Shown: positions 1 to 6,857 of the stretch, piece after piece
How positions within the stretch are numbered: the first letter of the stretch is position 1
How the letters are laid out: the number at the start of each line of letters is the position of its first letter
NCBI GenBank assembly: GCA_946478915.1
Contig: CAMLER010000091.1
Coordinates: 1-11,656 of the forward strand
Direction: 5' to 3'
Origin: an uncultured Chryseolinea sp.
GTDB taxonomy: Bacteria > Bacteroidota > Bacteroidia > Cytophagales > Cyclobacteriaceae
Length of the DNA: 11,656 nucleotides
Notes under the pieces: generated by a model
The model's input: only the letters and a program-made list of their open reading frames with translations
Told to the model about the DNA's origin: nothing
The model's database searches: none
Translations under genes and position numbers: made by a program

Positions 1-1
1 C

Positions 2-370
2 AGGATGATTGATCCACTGAGATCCGCGTTCAATCTTTTAGTTGCTGGTTTGTTGTATGAAGGAAAGGAGGAAAAAGCAAATGAAGTTATGGATAAGGCT
101 CTGCGCGATCTTTATTCCGCGCACCTAAAACCGTCTTTTTCCAATTTGCAGACAGCAGATCTTTTACTAGCGATGGGTCGAACGACAGAGGCCCAGCAAT
201 TGTCAAGCGATTTATTTGATTGGAATTTTATACAAGTCGAAGCAAATATTGCAAGCAACAAGAGCGTTGGACAGATTGATGTTTTTCTTCTACGGCGCTC
301 AGTTGAAATCCTTTCAAGAGCAGGCAGGCCGGAGTATTCAGATAGACTGGAGAGTCTGAAGTTGTTTTGA
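2..370 (+). CDS. C-terminal part of a probable DUF2723 family membrane protein (5' end outside window)
   Basis: The frame is open at the window edge and ends in TGA at 368-370, so this is the tail of a longer protein; the ATG at base 5 is probably internal. The visible part has no membrane segment. It reads as helical, TPR-like repeats: an 'LRSAFNLLVAGLLYEGKEEKA' stretch, then 'LQTADLLLAMGRTTEAQQL', then a final helix pair. In Bacteroidota this order (an R-x-x-[FY]-N-x-L stretch, 'EGKxEKAxEVxDK', a second 'xGxxxxA' repeat, then a short final helix) is what I recall from the C-terminus of DUF2723 proteins, large polytopic proteins related to protein O-mannosyltransferases. Assignment is by pattern memory only; a generic TPR-ending protein is the alternative. 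The gene converges on anmK, with 52 bp between the stop codons. Confidence 0.55.
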   Translation, partial: RMIDPLRSAFNLLVAGLLYEGKEEKANEVMDKALRDLYSAHLKPSFSNLQTADLLLAMGRTTEAQQLSSDLFDWNFIQVEANIASNKSVGQIDVFLLRRSVEILSRAGRPEYSDRLESLKLF

Positions 371-372
371 CA

Positions 373-412
373 TTGTCAGCATTTTGATTTGGTACTAATG
401 GAAAATGGACAA
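373..412. terminator. Hairpin between convergent genes, possible bidirectional terminator
   Basis: TTGTC (373-377) and CATTTT (380-385) pair with AAAATG (402-407) and GACAA (408-412), giving an 11-bp stem with a 2-nt bulge (AG) and a 16-nt loop. It lies exactly between two convergent stop codons (370 and 423). There is no clean T-run on either side, so intrinsic termination is an inference from position and pairing. Confidence 0.35.
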
Positions 413-422
413 GGTCATGCAC

Positions 423-1616
423 TCAATCTGGAAATGAAATTTTGCCCATCGATACCGTTGGGACCTTGGACCTACGGCCGAAATTTAGTTTGCCGCCTGC
501 TAAACTCTCGTTCGCCAGGACCGCAAACAGTACAGCTTCCTTTGCGTCACCCGGGATACCAAGCTCACCAGTTTCATGGAACGCCGCATTCGGTAAAACT
601 GATTTTATGCCTTCCAACATCAAGGGATTGTGTGCTCCGCCACCGCTCAGGTAAATCTTGGCCTTTCGGGATTTAACAACACGTTTAACGCTCTTTGCAA
701 TTGTTTCGGCACTAAAGCGTGTCAGCGTGGCCAGCATATCCTCAAGAGAAATTGAAGTTGTTTGTGTTTGTTGCATAGCCCGATCCAGATAAGTTAAATT
801 AAAGAGTTCAGGGCCGGTTGTTTTCGGAAAAGGAAGTTCGAAAAACCTGTCTGCAGTCAGTGCTTCCAACAATCTGTTATTCACTGTTCCTGACTTGGCA
901 ATATTCGAATCTTTGTCAAAATGCATATTTGGCAAATGCTTCTGAACGGCCTGGTCGATCAGTGTATTGCCCGGCCCGGTATCAGTTACAAAGACTTTGG
1001 ATGGATCCAGTGATCCTGGCAAATAAGTAAAATTGCCAATTCCACCGATGTTAAGCATGATCCGGTCTTCGCCTTTTTTTGAGAACAAAAGGTAATCGCC
1101 ATACACCGCGAGGGGAGCTCCTTCACCACCTGCGGCGATATGCTTCTGACGAAAGTCACTGAGGGTTATGATTCCTGAAGTTACCGCAACATGATCTCCA
1201 TCGCCGGCCTGAAAGGTCGAATCGATAGATGCCCCTACCGTTATTGCTTTCGGCGAATGAAAAACAGTTTGGCCATGCGATGCAATGACATCCACAGCCT
1301 CTGGCTTTATCTTCCACTTCTTCAGGCATCCAAGTACAAGGTCACCATGGAGCCTCCCAATCCATGCATTCAATTCGCAAAGACGCTGAAAGTTCACTTG
1401 AGGCTTGGCAAAAACTTCCCTGATTCTGGTTTTTACTTCATCGGAATACGAAACAGTATCGAACCTCGACAACGTCAAATTCGTCGCTCTGCCATGCCCT
1501 GAAATTTTACACAGTGCAACATCGAGTCCATCTAATGAAGTTCCGGACATTAATCCTATGATCATTCGTTCTTTTCGGCGCGCGATGCGGGCGAGTGCCT
1601 GGATGTTGGAGTTCAT
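423..1616 (-). CDS. anmK: Anhydro-N-acetylmuramic acid kinase AnmK
   Basis: Cytoplasmic peptidoglycan-recycling enzyme of the ASKHA fold. The family hydrolyses the 1,6-anhydro ring of anhydroMurNAc and phosphorylates it with ATP, giving MurNAc-6-phosphate. At 397 aa it is slightly longer than the usual ~370. Family motifs in order: the phosphate-binding loop GLMSGTSLDG (21-30), ASHGQTVFH (112-120), SDFRQ...AAGGEGAPLA (153-170), LNIGGIGNF (188-196), TDTGPGN (211-217; D212 is the likely catalytic base), SGGGAHNPLM (324-333) and GDAKEAVLFAVLANE (356-370). The start at 1616 leaves a 17-residue extension before MIIGLMSGTS; I recall similar short extensions in Bacteroidota AnmK. The internal Met18 (codon 1563-1565), preceded by the purine-rich GAAAAGAACG, is the alternative start. 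The octamer repeat at 1621-1660 lies directly upstream, so the gene may be read from the DUF2652 promoter. No key residue appears missing. Confidence 0.95.
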   Translation of the reverse strand: MNSNIQALARIARRKERMIIGLMSGTSLDGLDVALCKISGHGRATNLTLSRFDTVSYSDEVKTRIREVFAKPQVNFQRLCELNAWIGRLHGDLVLGCLKKWKIKPEAVDVIASHGQTVFHSPKAITVGASIDSTFQAGDGDHVAVTSGIITLSDFRQKHIAAGGEGAPLAVYGDYLLFSKKGEDRIMLNIGGIGNFTYLPGSLDPSKVFVTDTGPGNTLIDQAVQKHLPNMHFDKDSNIAKSGTVNNRLLEALTADRFFELPFPKTTGPELFNLTYLDRAMQQTQTTSISLEDMLATLTRFSAETIAKSVKRVVKSRKAKIYLSGGGAHNPLMLEGIKSVLPNAAFHETGELGIPGDAKEAVLFAVLANESLAGGKLNFGRRSKVPTVSMGKISFPD

Positions 1617-1620
1617 GGGA

Positions 1621-1660
1621 GATTAGAAGATTGTAAGATTGTAAGATTGGAAGATTGGGG
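1621..1660. repeat. Five tandem copies of an 8-bp unit (consensus GATTGTAA)
   Basis: Five contiguous octamers read GATTAGAA, GATTGTAA, GATTGTAA, GATTGGAA, GATTGGGG. They fill most of the 56-bp gap between the stop of the DUF2652 gene (1673) and the anmK start (1616), so they lie in the probable anmK 5' leader. The unit is too short and has no spacers, so it is not CRISPR; it looks like a simple-sequence tract able to gain or lose units by slippage. Confidence 0.85.
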
Positions 1661-1672
1661 GTGGTTGATAGA

Positions 1673-2749
1673 CTAAGTTGAGATGGCGGTTGGGATCTTA
1701 AGCTGGGCTACAAGGCTGTCAAGGTTTTTAATTGATCTTTCGTATAATCCTTTCAGTTTGTTAGCTTTTAAAATTCGAAATGACAACTTTTTTAGAAAGT
1801 CATTTTTAACATAGTAGTCCAGCGTTAAGCTTGTACGCTTTGGACGAATTTTTTCGAGCGTATATCGGAGGCACATATTTTTCTTTTCATCGCGCTCGCA
1901 AAATTCAATTTTGTTGTCGCTGTAAGAAAAGTCATTAGAGTAAATCACAAACGTCTCATTGTGGGTAACGACCTTACACTTCATCCCAACTCTGGGTAGA
2001 TAGTGGGTTAATTCTTCGACGTCGTTTACACCTTCAACCCAACGGGATCGGTACTGAAAATCTCCGGTTGCATGAAACAGTGTAATGATGTCTGTATCGA
2101 ATTCACGTCGCAGTGAAAACATTTTTGACATTTGATCATACAGTTTTTGAGATGCGACCTCATGTGGAATATTTTTCTTAAGTTGACCCAGTTCAGTATA
2201 ATGAAAGGGTATTACACCGCTTTCTGTTTGTTTCAAACTCGATATCCATTTCAGGTCTCGTAAATTTTCAGCTTCAGCCTTCAATAGATTTTCTGTAACG
2301 AGCCAGTATTCATGCTGTGGTATATCGTTCTTAAGAAGCTGATGAGCAACAATCAAATCCCGACCAATAAGTTTTTTAAAATCTTTTACCTGGTAATCGG
2401 TGAATTCCCCAAAATGGGTTATCACTTTCAAGGTCAGATTGATTGCGGAAAGACACGCCTTGCATTGACAGTAGCGCCGGCGTTCATATGCTAAAATGTT
2501 GCGGTGAAAATCGAGGAACATTTTTTCCACCTGTTTGTACAAATCTTTTAACTCCGGTGGGTTTCCAAACTTGTAAAACAGGATGGCGTCTCCTTCAATT
2601 TCAGAAATTTCAAGGCCAATCTGATTTGCATTAACCAGAATTTCCAACAATTCCTGAATGATCAAACGACTGTGATCGATTTCAGTCTCATTCACAAATT
2701 GTGTAAAACCGCTGATGTCCGGAATAAATAGCAGGCCCTGGTTCTTCAT
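1673..2749 (-). CDS. DUF2652 family protein: class III nucleotidyl cyclase-like domain plus SRPBCC-like C-terminus
   Basis: 358 aa, cytoplasmic, with no signal peptide or membrane segment. The N-terminus GLLFIPDISGFTQFVNETEI (5-24) with ISEIEGDAILFYK (48-60) is the hallmark of DUF2652. It resembles the two metal-binding strands of class III adenylate/guanylate cyclases, with Asp11 and Asp54 at the metal-ligand positions. A CQCKAC cluster (94-99) and VITHFGEF (109-116) follow. The later cyclase 'VNxAxRL' region reads LIVAHQLLKN (132-141), so the usual transition-state Asn and Arg are not evident and cyclase activity is doubtful. Residues ~215-330 (FHATGDFQYRSRW onward) look like an SRPBCC/START-type lipid- or ligand-binding fold, as known in this family. 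The ATG at 2749 has no clear Shine-Dalgarno, and the conserved motif begins within a few residues of it, which supports this start. It may be co-transcribed with anmK 56 bp downstream. Function unknown. Confidence 0.85.
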   Translation of the reverse strand: MKNQGLLFIPDISGFTQFVNETEIDHSRLIIQELLEILVNANQIGLEISEIEGDAILFYKFGNPPELKDLYKQVEKMFLDFHRNILAYERRRYCQCKACLSAINLTLKVITHFGEFTDYQVKDFKKLIGRDLIVAHQLLKNDIPQHEYWLVTENLLKAEAENLRDLKWISSLKQTESGVIPFHYTELGQLKKNIPHEVASQKLYDQMSKMFSLRREFDTDIITLFHATGDFQYRSRWVEGVNDVEELTHYLPRVGMKCKVVTHNETFVIYSNDFSYSDNKIEFCERDEKKNMCLRYTLEKIRPKRTSLTLDYYVKNDFLKKLSFRILKANKLKGLYERSIKNLDSLVAQLKIPTAIST

Positions 2750-2889
2750 ACTGGCACCAATTTACACAAGCTTCGTTATGTATACGAGATCTTCTTGGCG
2801 TCGTTAATATTTTATATGTATTTATAGAATTTAAAACTTGCTGCATGCAATTTTGATTGCGATTGCTAATTTGCTACCAAACCTGACTT
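2750..2889. promoter_or_regulatory. Divergent intergenic region expected to hold promoters for both flanking genes
   Basis: The 140-bp AT-rich gap separates the divergently read DUF2652 gene and the LsrG-like/Fe-ADH pair, so both promoters must lie here or overlap the gene starts. No exact TAnnTTTG box was found. The nearest plus-strand match is CAATTTTG near 2848-2855 without a good -33 partner. Functional assignment rests on gene orientation only. Confidence 0.35.
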
Positions 2890-3189
2890 ATGATCGTAAC
2901 AATTGTACACGTACACGTGAAAACCGAATTCATTGACGCTTTTATTCATGCCAGTCGCACGAATCACGAGAATTCAATAAAGGAACCTGGAAATTTTCGA
3001 TTCGATATCCTTCAGGATGCCAATGACTCTTCCAAGTTCATACTTTACGAAGCATATGAATCGGAAGAAGCCGTAGTCGCACACAAGCAGACAGCGCATT
3101 ATGCGATATGGCGTGATACAGTCGAGCCATGGATGGCCAAACCGCGTGAAGGCGTTCGGCATCGCATGTTATTCCCAGCACGCTCTTAG
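2890..3189 (+). CDS. LsrG/YgiN-like antibiotic biosynthesis monooxygenase (ABM) domain protein
   Basis: 99 aa, a single ferredoxin-like ABM domain, the usual length for this family. The pattern IVTIVHVHV (2-10), FIxASRxNHExSIxEPGNFRFDILQD (18-43), FILYEAYESEEAVVAHKQTAHYAIW (50-74) closely follows LsrG, the isomerase acting on phosphorylated AI-2 derivatives, and the YgiN-type quinol monooxygenases. LsrG also has the NH...S.EEGN.RFDVLQD and YEAYxxExAVxxHKxTxHY segments. Family members form dimers and need no cofactor or use quinols; the substrate cannot be read from sequence. No lsrK, lsrF or AI-2 transporter is nearby, so a literal LsrG role is unlikely. The stop codon is followed after one base by the ATG of the Fe-ADH, implying translational coupling and related chemistry. 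The start is chosen because MIVTIVHV begins the first β-strand, as in homologues. Confidence 0.85.
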   Translation: MIVTIVHVHVKTEFIDAFIHASRTNHENSIKEPGNFRFDILQDANDSSKFILYEAYESEEAVVAHKQTAHYAIWRDTVEPWMAKPREGVRHRMLFPARS

Positions 3190-3190
3190 T

Positions 3191-4375
3191 ATGACGCCAT
3201 TTGCATTCGCACCGACACCGCTCTTACATTTTGGGGAAGGGAAGATTTCCGTTCTGCCCGACGCTATAAAAAGCTATGGTACAAAATTTCTTCTTGTAAC
3301 CGGTGCAACATCCTTTCCTTCATCTGCTCATTTCGAGGCACTCATCGGTCAATTTGAATCGAGGAAACTGATTTACAATCATACGTACGTTACTGGAGAA
3401 CCAACGCCAGGGCTGGTGGATGATTCGGTGCGAAATCTGGGAGCATTCAAGCCTGATGTCGTAGTTGCGGTCGGAGGGGGAAGCGCACTGGATGCAGGCA
3501 AAGCGATATCCGCTATGATACCACTGAACGAAACAGTAAAAAATTACCTGGAAGGTGTGGGCTCAAAAGTTCATCCGGGAGTAAAAGTTCCATTTATTGC
3601 GGTACCAACCACGGCGGGAACCGGAAGCGAAGCGGCCAGAAATGCTGTATTGTCTGAGATTGGACCCGATGGCTATAAAAGGTCGTTACGCCACAATAGG
3701 TTCGTTCCTGATTTGGCCATCATCGATCCCGCATTAACCCTCAGTTGTTCGTCGTTTACAACGGCTGCCAGCGGCATGGATGCGTTTACGCAATTGCTTG
3801 AATCGTATTTATCTTCGAATGCGAATAGAATTACGGATGCACTCGCACTCGAGGGCTTAGCCAACATATCATCGTCATTGCTTCCTGCTTTCAGAGATGG
3901 ATCTGACTATTTAGCGCGTACAGGCATGGCGTTGTCAGCATACTTATCCGGTGTGACGTTAACGAATGCCGGGCTGGGTCTTGTTCACGGATTTGCCTCC
4001 TCTATTGGAGGATTTTTCCCTATACCGCATGGCGTTATTTGTAGCTCATTGATGTATGCCGTAAACAAAATTACCGTGAGAAAACTGCGCCGGGAAAATT
4101 TAAGCGAGACTCTTGCTAAGTATGCAACAGTCGGTAGAATTTTTTCTGGCGGCATGGCACATAAGTCTGATCCCTATGTGATTGATGCTTTAGTTGAAAC
4201 TATCCGTGCGTTTACTGCAGAGATGAGGATTCAGCCACTTGCAGAACTCGGGATAATGACGAAAGACTTTGACCGAATTGTTGCCATAACCGAAAATAAA
4301 AACAATCCTACATCCCTTTCGAGAGAAGAAATGCATGAGGCACTTGAAATAGCAAGTGTAGCGGCACACCGGTAA
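3191..4375 (+). CDS. Iron-containing (type III) alcohol dehydrogenase with an altered metal site
   Basis: 394 aa from the ATG at 3191. The frame is open upstream to 3101, but that stretch overlaps the ABM gene, and MTPFAFAPTPLLHFGEG is the typical family N-terminus. The fold is an N-terminal NAD(P)-binding region with GGGSALDAGK (95-104) and VPTTAGTGSEAARNAVL (138-154), then an α-helical metal-binding domain. Aligned with FucO-type enzymes (Asp196, His200, His263, His277), the ligands here are Asp197, Gln201 (in MDAFTQLLESY), His266 (GLGLVHG) and His280 (PHG). One of the three His ligands is therefore Gln, encoded by CAA at 3791-3793. I recall the same 'MDAFTQLLE' form in a subgroup of annotated Fe-ADHs, so it may be lineage-typical rather than damage. 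It probably oxidises or reduces a small alcohol or aldehyde with NAD(P); substrate unknown. Coupled to the ABM gene by a 1-bp gap, so the two likely act in one pathway. Confidence 0.9.
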   Translation: MTPFAFAPTPLLHFGEGKISVLPDAIKSYGTKFLLVTGATSFPSSAHFEALIGQFESRKLIYNHTYVTGEPTPGLVDDSVRNLGAFKPDVVVAVGGGSALDAGKAISAMIPLNETVKNYLEGVGSKVHPGVKVPFIAVPTTAGTGSEAARNAVLSEIGPDGYKRSLRHNRFVPDLAIIDPALTLSCSSFTTAASGMDAFTQLLESYLSSNANRITDALALEGLANISSSLLPAFRDGSDYLARTGMALSAYLSGVTLTNAGLGLVHGFASSIGGFFPIPHGVICSSLMYAVNKITVRKLRRENLSETLAKYATVGRIFSGGMAHKSDPYVIDALVETIRAFTAEMRIQPLAELGIMTKDFDRIVAITENKNNPTSLSREEMHEALEIASVAAHR

Positions 4376-4376
4376 T

Positions 4377-4396
4377 TTTTGACTATTTAGTCAAAA
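4377..4396. terminator. Perfect 9-bp inverted repeat directly after the Fe-ADH stop
   Basis: TTTTGACTA (4377-4385) and TAGTCAAAA (4388-4396) are exact reverse complements around TT, beginning two bases after the TAA stop. The usable hairpin is about 8 bp with a 4-nt loop. It probably ends the ABM/Fe-ADH transcript, but no U-tract follows it, so an operator is also possible. Confidence 0.45.
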
Positions 4397-4660
4397 CAGC
4401 AGGATAAATTTTACGTCTGAATTCACCCTTAGAGCAACTTGCGCTAAATACAGTGACGTGCCCTTAAAGGAATTTTAAGAGATAACGATTAACTTACCTG
4501 AGCAATGCCATAATAGCACACCCACACCACAGTTGCGACAACTTTAACTTTTCGAGAGACCACCATTGTTCGGCGATTAAACATTCAACCTTTGTGCAAG
4601 GTTTATTATCGGAGGCTTCGATAAAATTCGATCCATGGATACTAGAAGTAAGGCGGCAAG
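4397..4660. promoter_or_regulatory. Leader/promoter region of the membrane kinase gene, rich in short inverted repeats
   Basis: These 264 bp hold no convincing gene. Close to the kinase start are AACCTT-N5-AAGGTT (4587-4603), TTATCG-N7-CGATAA (4606-4624) and the 10-bp palindrome ATCCATGGAT (4631-4640). A weak Bacteroidetes-type promoter candidate pairs TTG at 4566-4568 with AACCTTTG at 4587-4594 (7 of 8 matches to TAnnTTTG) over 18 bp, placing its -7 box inside the first inverted repeat. AAGGCGG (4651-4657) could act as a weak ribosome-binding site. Confidence 0.3.
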
Positions 4661-6652
4661 ATGAAAAAAAAAGTGCTATCCGCAACACTTGCTTTTTTTT
4701 GTACAATGCTTGTTGCATCAGCACAGGACGGCTTGTCTGATGATGTGTCGCCAATAAAGGCATTGACATGGATTAATATCTGTTCCAGTGTTCTCATTGG
4801 TCTATGCCTCATAGCGATTCAACTGGTTTTGTGGCGACGTTTCGGATCAACAAAACAATGGGAGTCACTAAAACCGCTCGTTCTATTTGAGGTGTCCGTT
4901 GCAATCCTTATTGGAATAATTTTTCTCGTTGATCCATTTCAAACTGAATATTCAACACAATGGGTCGCCGTGTTGCTGCGTGTTATTGCAGCACTAGCGC
5001 TATTAGGCGTATTACTAGCGGTGAGTTTCCGGAGGAAATCTGTTGAAAGTTTGAGCGAAAACCTGGAAACGATTGTGAAGAAACGCACGTCCGAGCTTAG
5101 CGAACTAAATCAAAGACTTCAATTGGAAATCGAAAGCCGGAAGGTTGCAGAAAGAGAAGTAGCAAAACGTGAAAAGCGTTTTCGAGCCATGATCGAGAAT
5201 ATCGGAGATGGCATCGTGGTTAATGACGAAAATTCAGCGGTATTGTACCAAAGTCCTTCTGTCACCCGTATTCTTGGTTATACTTTTGAGGAACGCCATC
5301 GAAAGCCAGTCTCGAATTATGTGCATCCTGATGATAAAGAATTCTTTTTAAAATTTTATGAAGAGCTGGCAGCTCAACCCGGCCAGCCCCTACCTTTTCA
5401 AATTCGCGTTAAACATAAGAATGGTCACTACATCTGGCTTGAGGGTGTGGTTACCAATCTCTTACACGATCGAAACGTAAATGGATATGTCGCCAACTAT
5501 CGTGACATTTCCCAGCGTAAGTTGGCTGAAGAATCATTGCGCCAGGAGCGCTACCTGCTTCGGACATTGATCGACAATTTGCCAGATTACATATACATAA
5601 AGGATACAGAGTTCCGGCATATCATCAATAATAAGGCTAATGTAGAACTGATCGGTGCGAAGTCAGAAGAGGAAACAATAGGTAAGACGGTGCTAGATTA
5701 TTTCGAAGCTGAGTTAGCCGCAGAGTTCATGGAGGCCGACCGAAAAGTACTTGCTTCGGGTCAGCCGGTTCTTGACCTTGAAGAACGAATTGTGGGACAT
5801 AATAATAAGGTCCGATGGTTATTGACATCGAAAATTCCGTTGGTTGAAAAAGGTGAAGTTGTTGGTCTGATCGGAATCAGCCGCGACATTACAGAGCTTA
5901 AGAAAGCCGAACTTACCCTTCGGGAACTCAACAATTCCCTTTCACATCAGGCAGCGAGACTCGAAGCCTCCAATGCTGAACTTGAGCGATTTGCCTATGT
6001 TGCTTCGCACGATCTTCAGGAGCCTTTGCGGACGGTCCGAAGTTTCCTCCATCTATTAAAAAAGCGGGCAGAAGGCCAGCTTGATCCCGAATCGGAAGAA
6101 TATATCGATGTCGCTATTGAGGGTGCAGAACGGATGAAAAATCTGATTTCAGATTTACTTGAATATGCTCGGATTGATTCCATCCAGGAGCGACGGGAAA
6201 TGGTAGACATGAATGAGATTGTTTCCAGAAAAATCGAAATGATGCGACATTCGGTAACTTCGTCAGACGCTGAATTTACAATAGAACGCTTGCCCACCAT
6301 ATTGGGTGTGAAGTCGCAACTAGAGAGCTTGATTCAGAATCTTATCAGCAATGCTATCAAGTACCATGGTATTACCCCACCTCAAATAACCATCATCGGA
6401 AAAGACGAACCGGGGCACTGGAAATTTTCTGTTTCAGACAAAGGAATTGGTATCGACCCGCGCTTCCATGAAAAAATTTTTGTCATCTTCCACAGAGCAC
6501 ATAACGAGTCCGCCACCAAAGGGTCCGGGATTGGACTGGCTATTTGCAAGAAAATCGTTGAATCACATGGCGGAAAAATCTGGGTCGAATCAGTACAAGA
6601 TGCGGGAAGTACATTCCATTTCACTATTGCCAAACCTATAACAGACGCTTAG
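4661..6652 (+). CDS. Membrane-bound PAS-PAS sensor histidine kinase
   Basis: 663 aa. Residues 1-21 look like a cleavable signal peptide (MKKK, hydrophobic core, ASA then Q). Three membrane helices follow (about 38-58, 72-90, 101-123) with very short loops, so almost nothing is exposed outside; sensing is likely within the membrane or by the cytoplasmic domains. A coiled-coil linker (126-172) leads to PAS1 (~173-288, with YRDISQRK at its end) and PAS2 (~296-415, ending SRDITELK). The HisKA domain has FAYVASHDLQEPLR, with His450 as phosphoacceptor in the phytochrome-like 'SHDLQEPL' H-box. The HATPase is complete: N-box NLISNAIKYH (560-569), G1 DKGIGI (593-598), F-box FVIFHRAH (607-614), G2 GSGIGLAICKKIVESHGG (621-638). 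It lacks a receiver, so it must pass phosphate to separate proteins, plausibly those encoded downstream. The 205-bp gap after it suggests a separate transcript. Confidence 0.92.
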   Translation: MKKKVLSATLAFFCTMLVASAQDGLSDDVSPIKALTWINICSSVLIGLCLIAIQLVLWRRFGSTKQWESLKPLVLFEVSVAILIGIIFLVDPFQTEYSTQWVAVLLRVIAALALLGVLLAVSFRRKSVESLSENLETIVKKRTSELSELNQRLQLEIESRKVAEREVAKREKRFRAMIENIGDGIVVNDENSAVLYQSPSVTRILGYTFEERHRKPVSNYVHPDDKEFFLKFYEELAAQPGQPLPFQIRVKHKNGHYIWLEGVVTNLLHDRNVNGYVANYRDISQRKLAEESLRQERYLLRTLIDNLPDYIYIKDTEFRHIINNKANVELIGAKSEEETIGKTVLDYFEAELAAEFMEADRKVLASGQPVLDLEERIVGHNNKVRWLLTSKIPLVEKGEVVGLIGISRDITELKKAELTLRELNNSLSHQAARLEASNAELERFAYVASHDLQEPLRTVRSFLHLLKKRAEGQLDPESEEYIDVAIEGAERMKNLISDLLEYARIDSIQERREMVDMNEIVSRKIEMMRHSVTSSDAEFTIERLPTILGVKSQLESLIQNLISNAIKYHGITPPQITIIGKDEPGHWKFSVSDKGIGIDPRFHEKIFVIFHRAHNESATKGSGIGLAICKKIVESHGGKIWVESVQDAGSTFHFTIAKPITDA

Positions 6653-6857
6653 TTACTAAATCGGCGAGTTGCTTGTCAACGTACTTTTGCAGCTAAAATG
6701 GTAAACTTTTAATCGCGAAAAGTTAGGAATTTGGTGCCAGAATATCGTTTTACAGCATCAGTGGCTCCTCTCTGACGTTCTGTAAAGTTTAAACTATGGA
6801 ATGTGTATTTGTCACAGATAAAACCGGTCGCGGAGATCAATTCTGTGAGTTACTATT
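6653..6857. promoter_or_regulatory. Intergenic region with a -7 promoter box and a stem-loop
   Basis: The 205-bp gap between the two kinase genes contains TACTTTTG (6682-6689), a perfect match to the Bacteroidetes -7 consensus TAnnTTTG and followed by C; no TTTG lies at the proper -33 distance. AACTTTT-N7-AAAAGTT (6704-6724) is a perfect 7-bp stem that may end the upstream transcript or form part of the leader. AGTTTAAACT near 6787-6796 is a 10-bp palindrome. The promoter assignment is tentative. Confidence 0.3.

Noticed and set aside
1621..1660. Tandem repeats considered as a CRISPR array
   Set aside because: The units are 8 bp with no spacers and no cas gene is nearby; this is a simple tandem tract.
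1673..2749. Functional adenylate cyclase annotation for the DUF2652 protein
   Set aside because: Only the two metal Asp positions are matched; the Asn/Arg transition-state pair and substrate-specifying residues cannot be identified.
3101..3190. Upstream start for the Fe-ADH gene, adding 30 residues
   Set aside because: The added stretch is an alternate frame of the ABM gene and does not resemble any Fe-ADH N-terminus; the ATG at 3191 fits the family.
2890..4375. Complete AI-2 (lsr) processing locus
   Set aside because: Only the LsrG-like protein fits. No LsrK kinase, LsrF thiolase, LsrR or transporter genes are in the window, and an Fe-ADH is not part of that pathway.
4494..4769. A 91-codon minus-strand open frame across the leader of the membrane kinase gene
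   Set aside because: It overlaps the signal peptide coding region of a well-supported gene, has a low-complexity Ser/Cys-rich translation and matches no known family.
6787..6796. Palindrome AGTTTAAACT as an operator
   Set aside because: A 10-bp palindrome is expected many times by chance in AT-rich intergenic DNA, and nothing else marks it.
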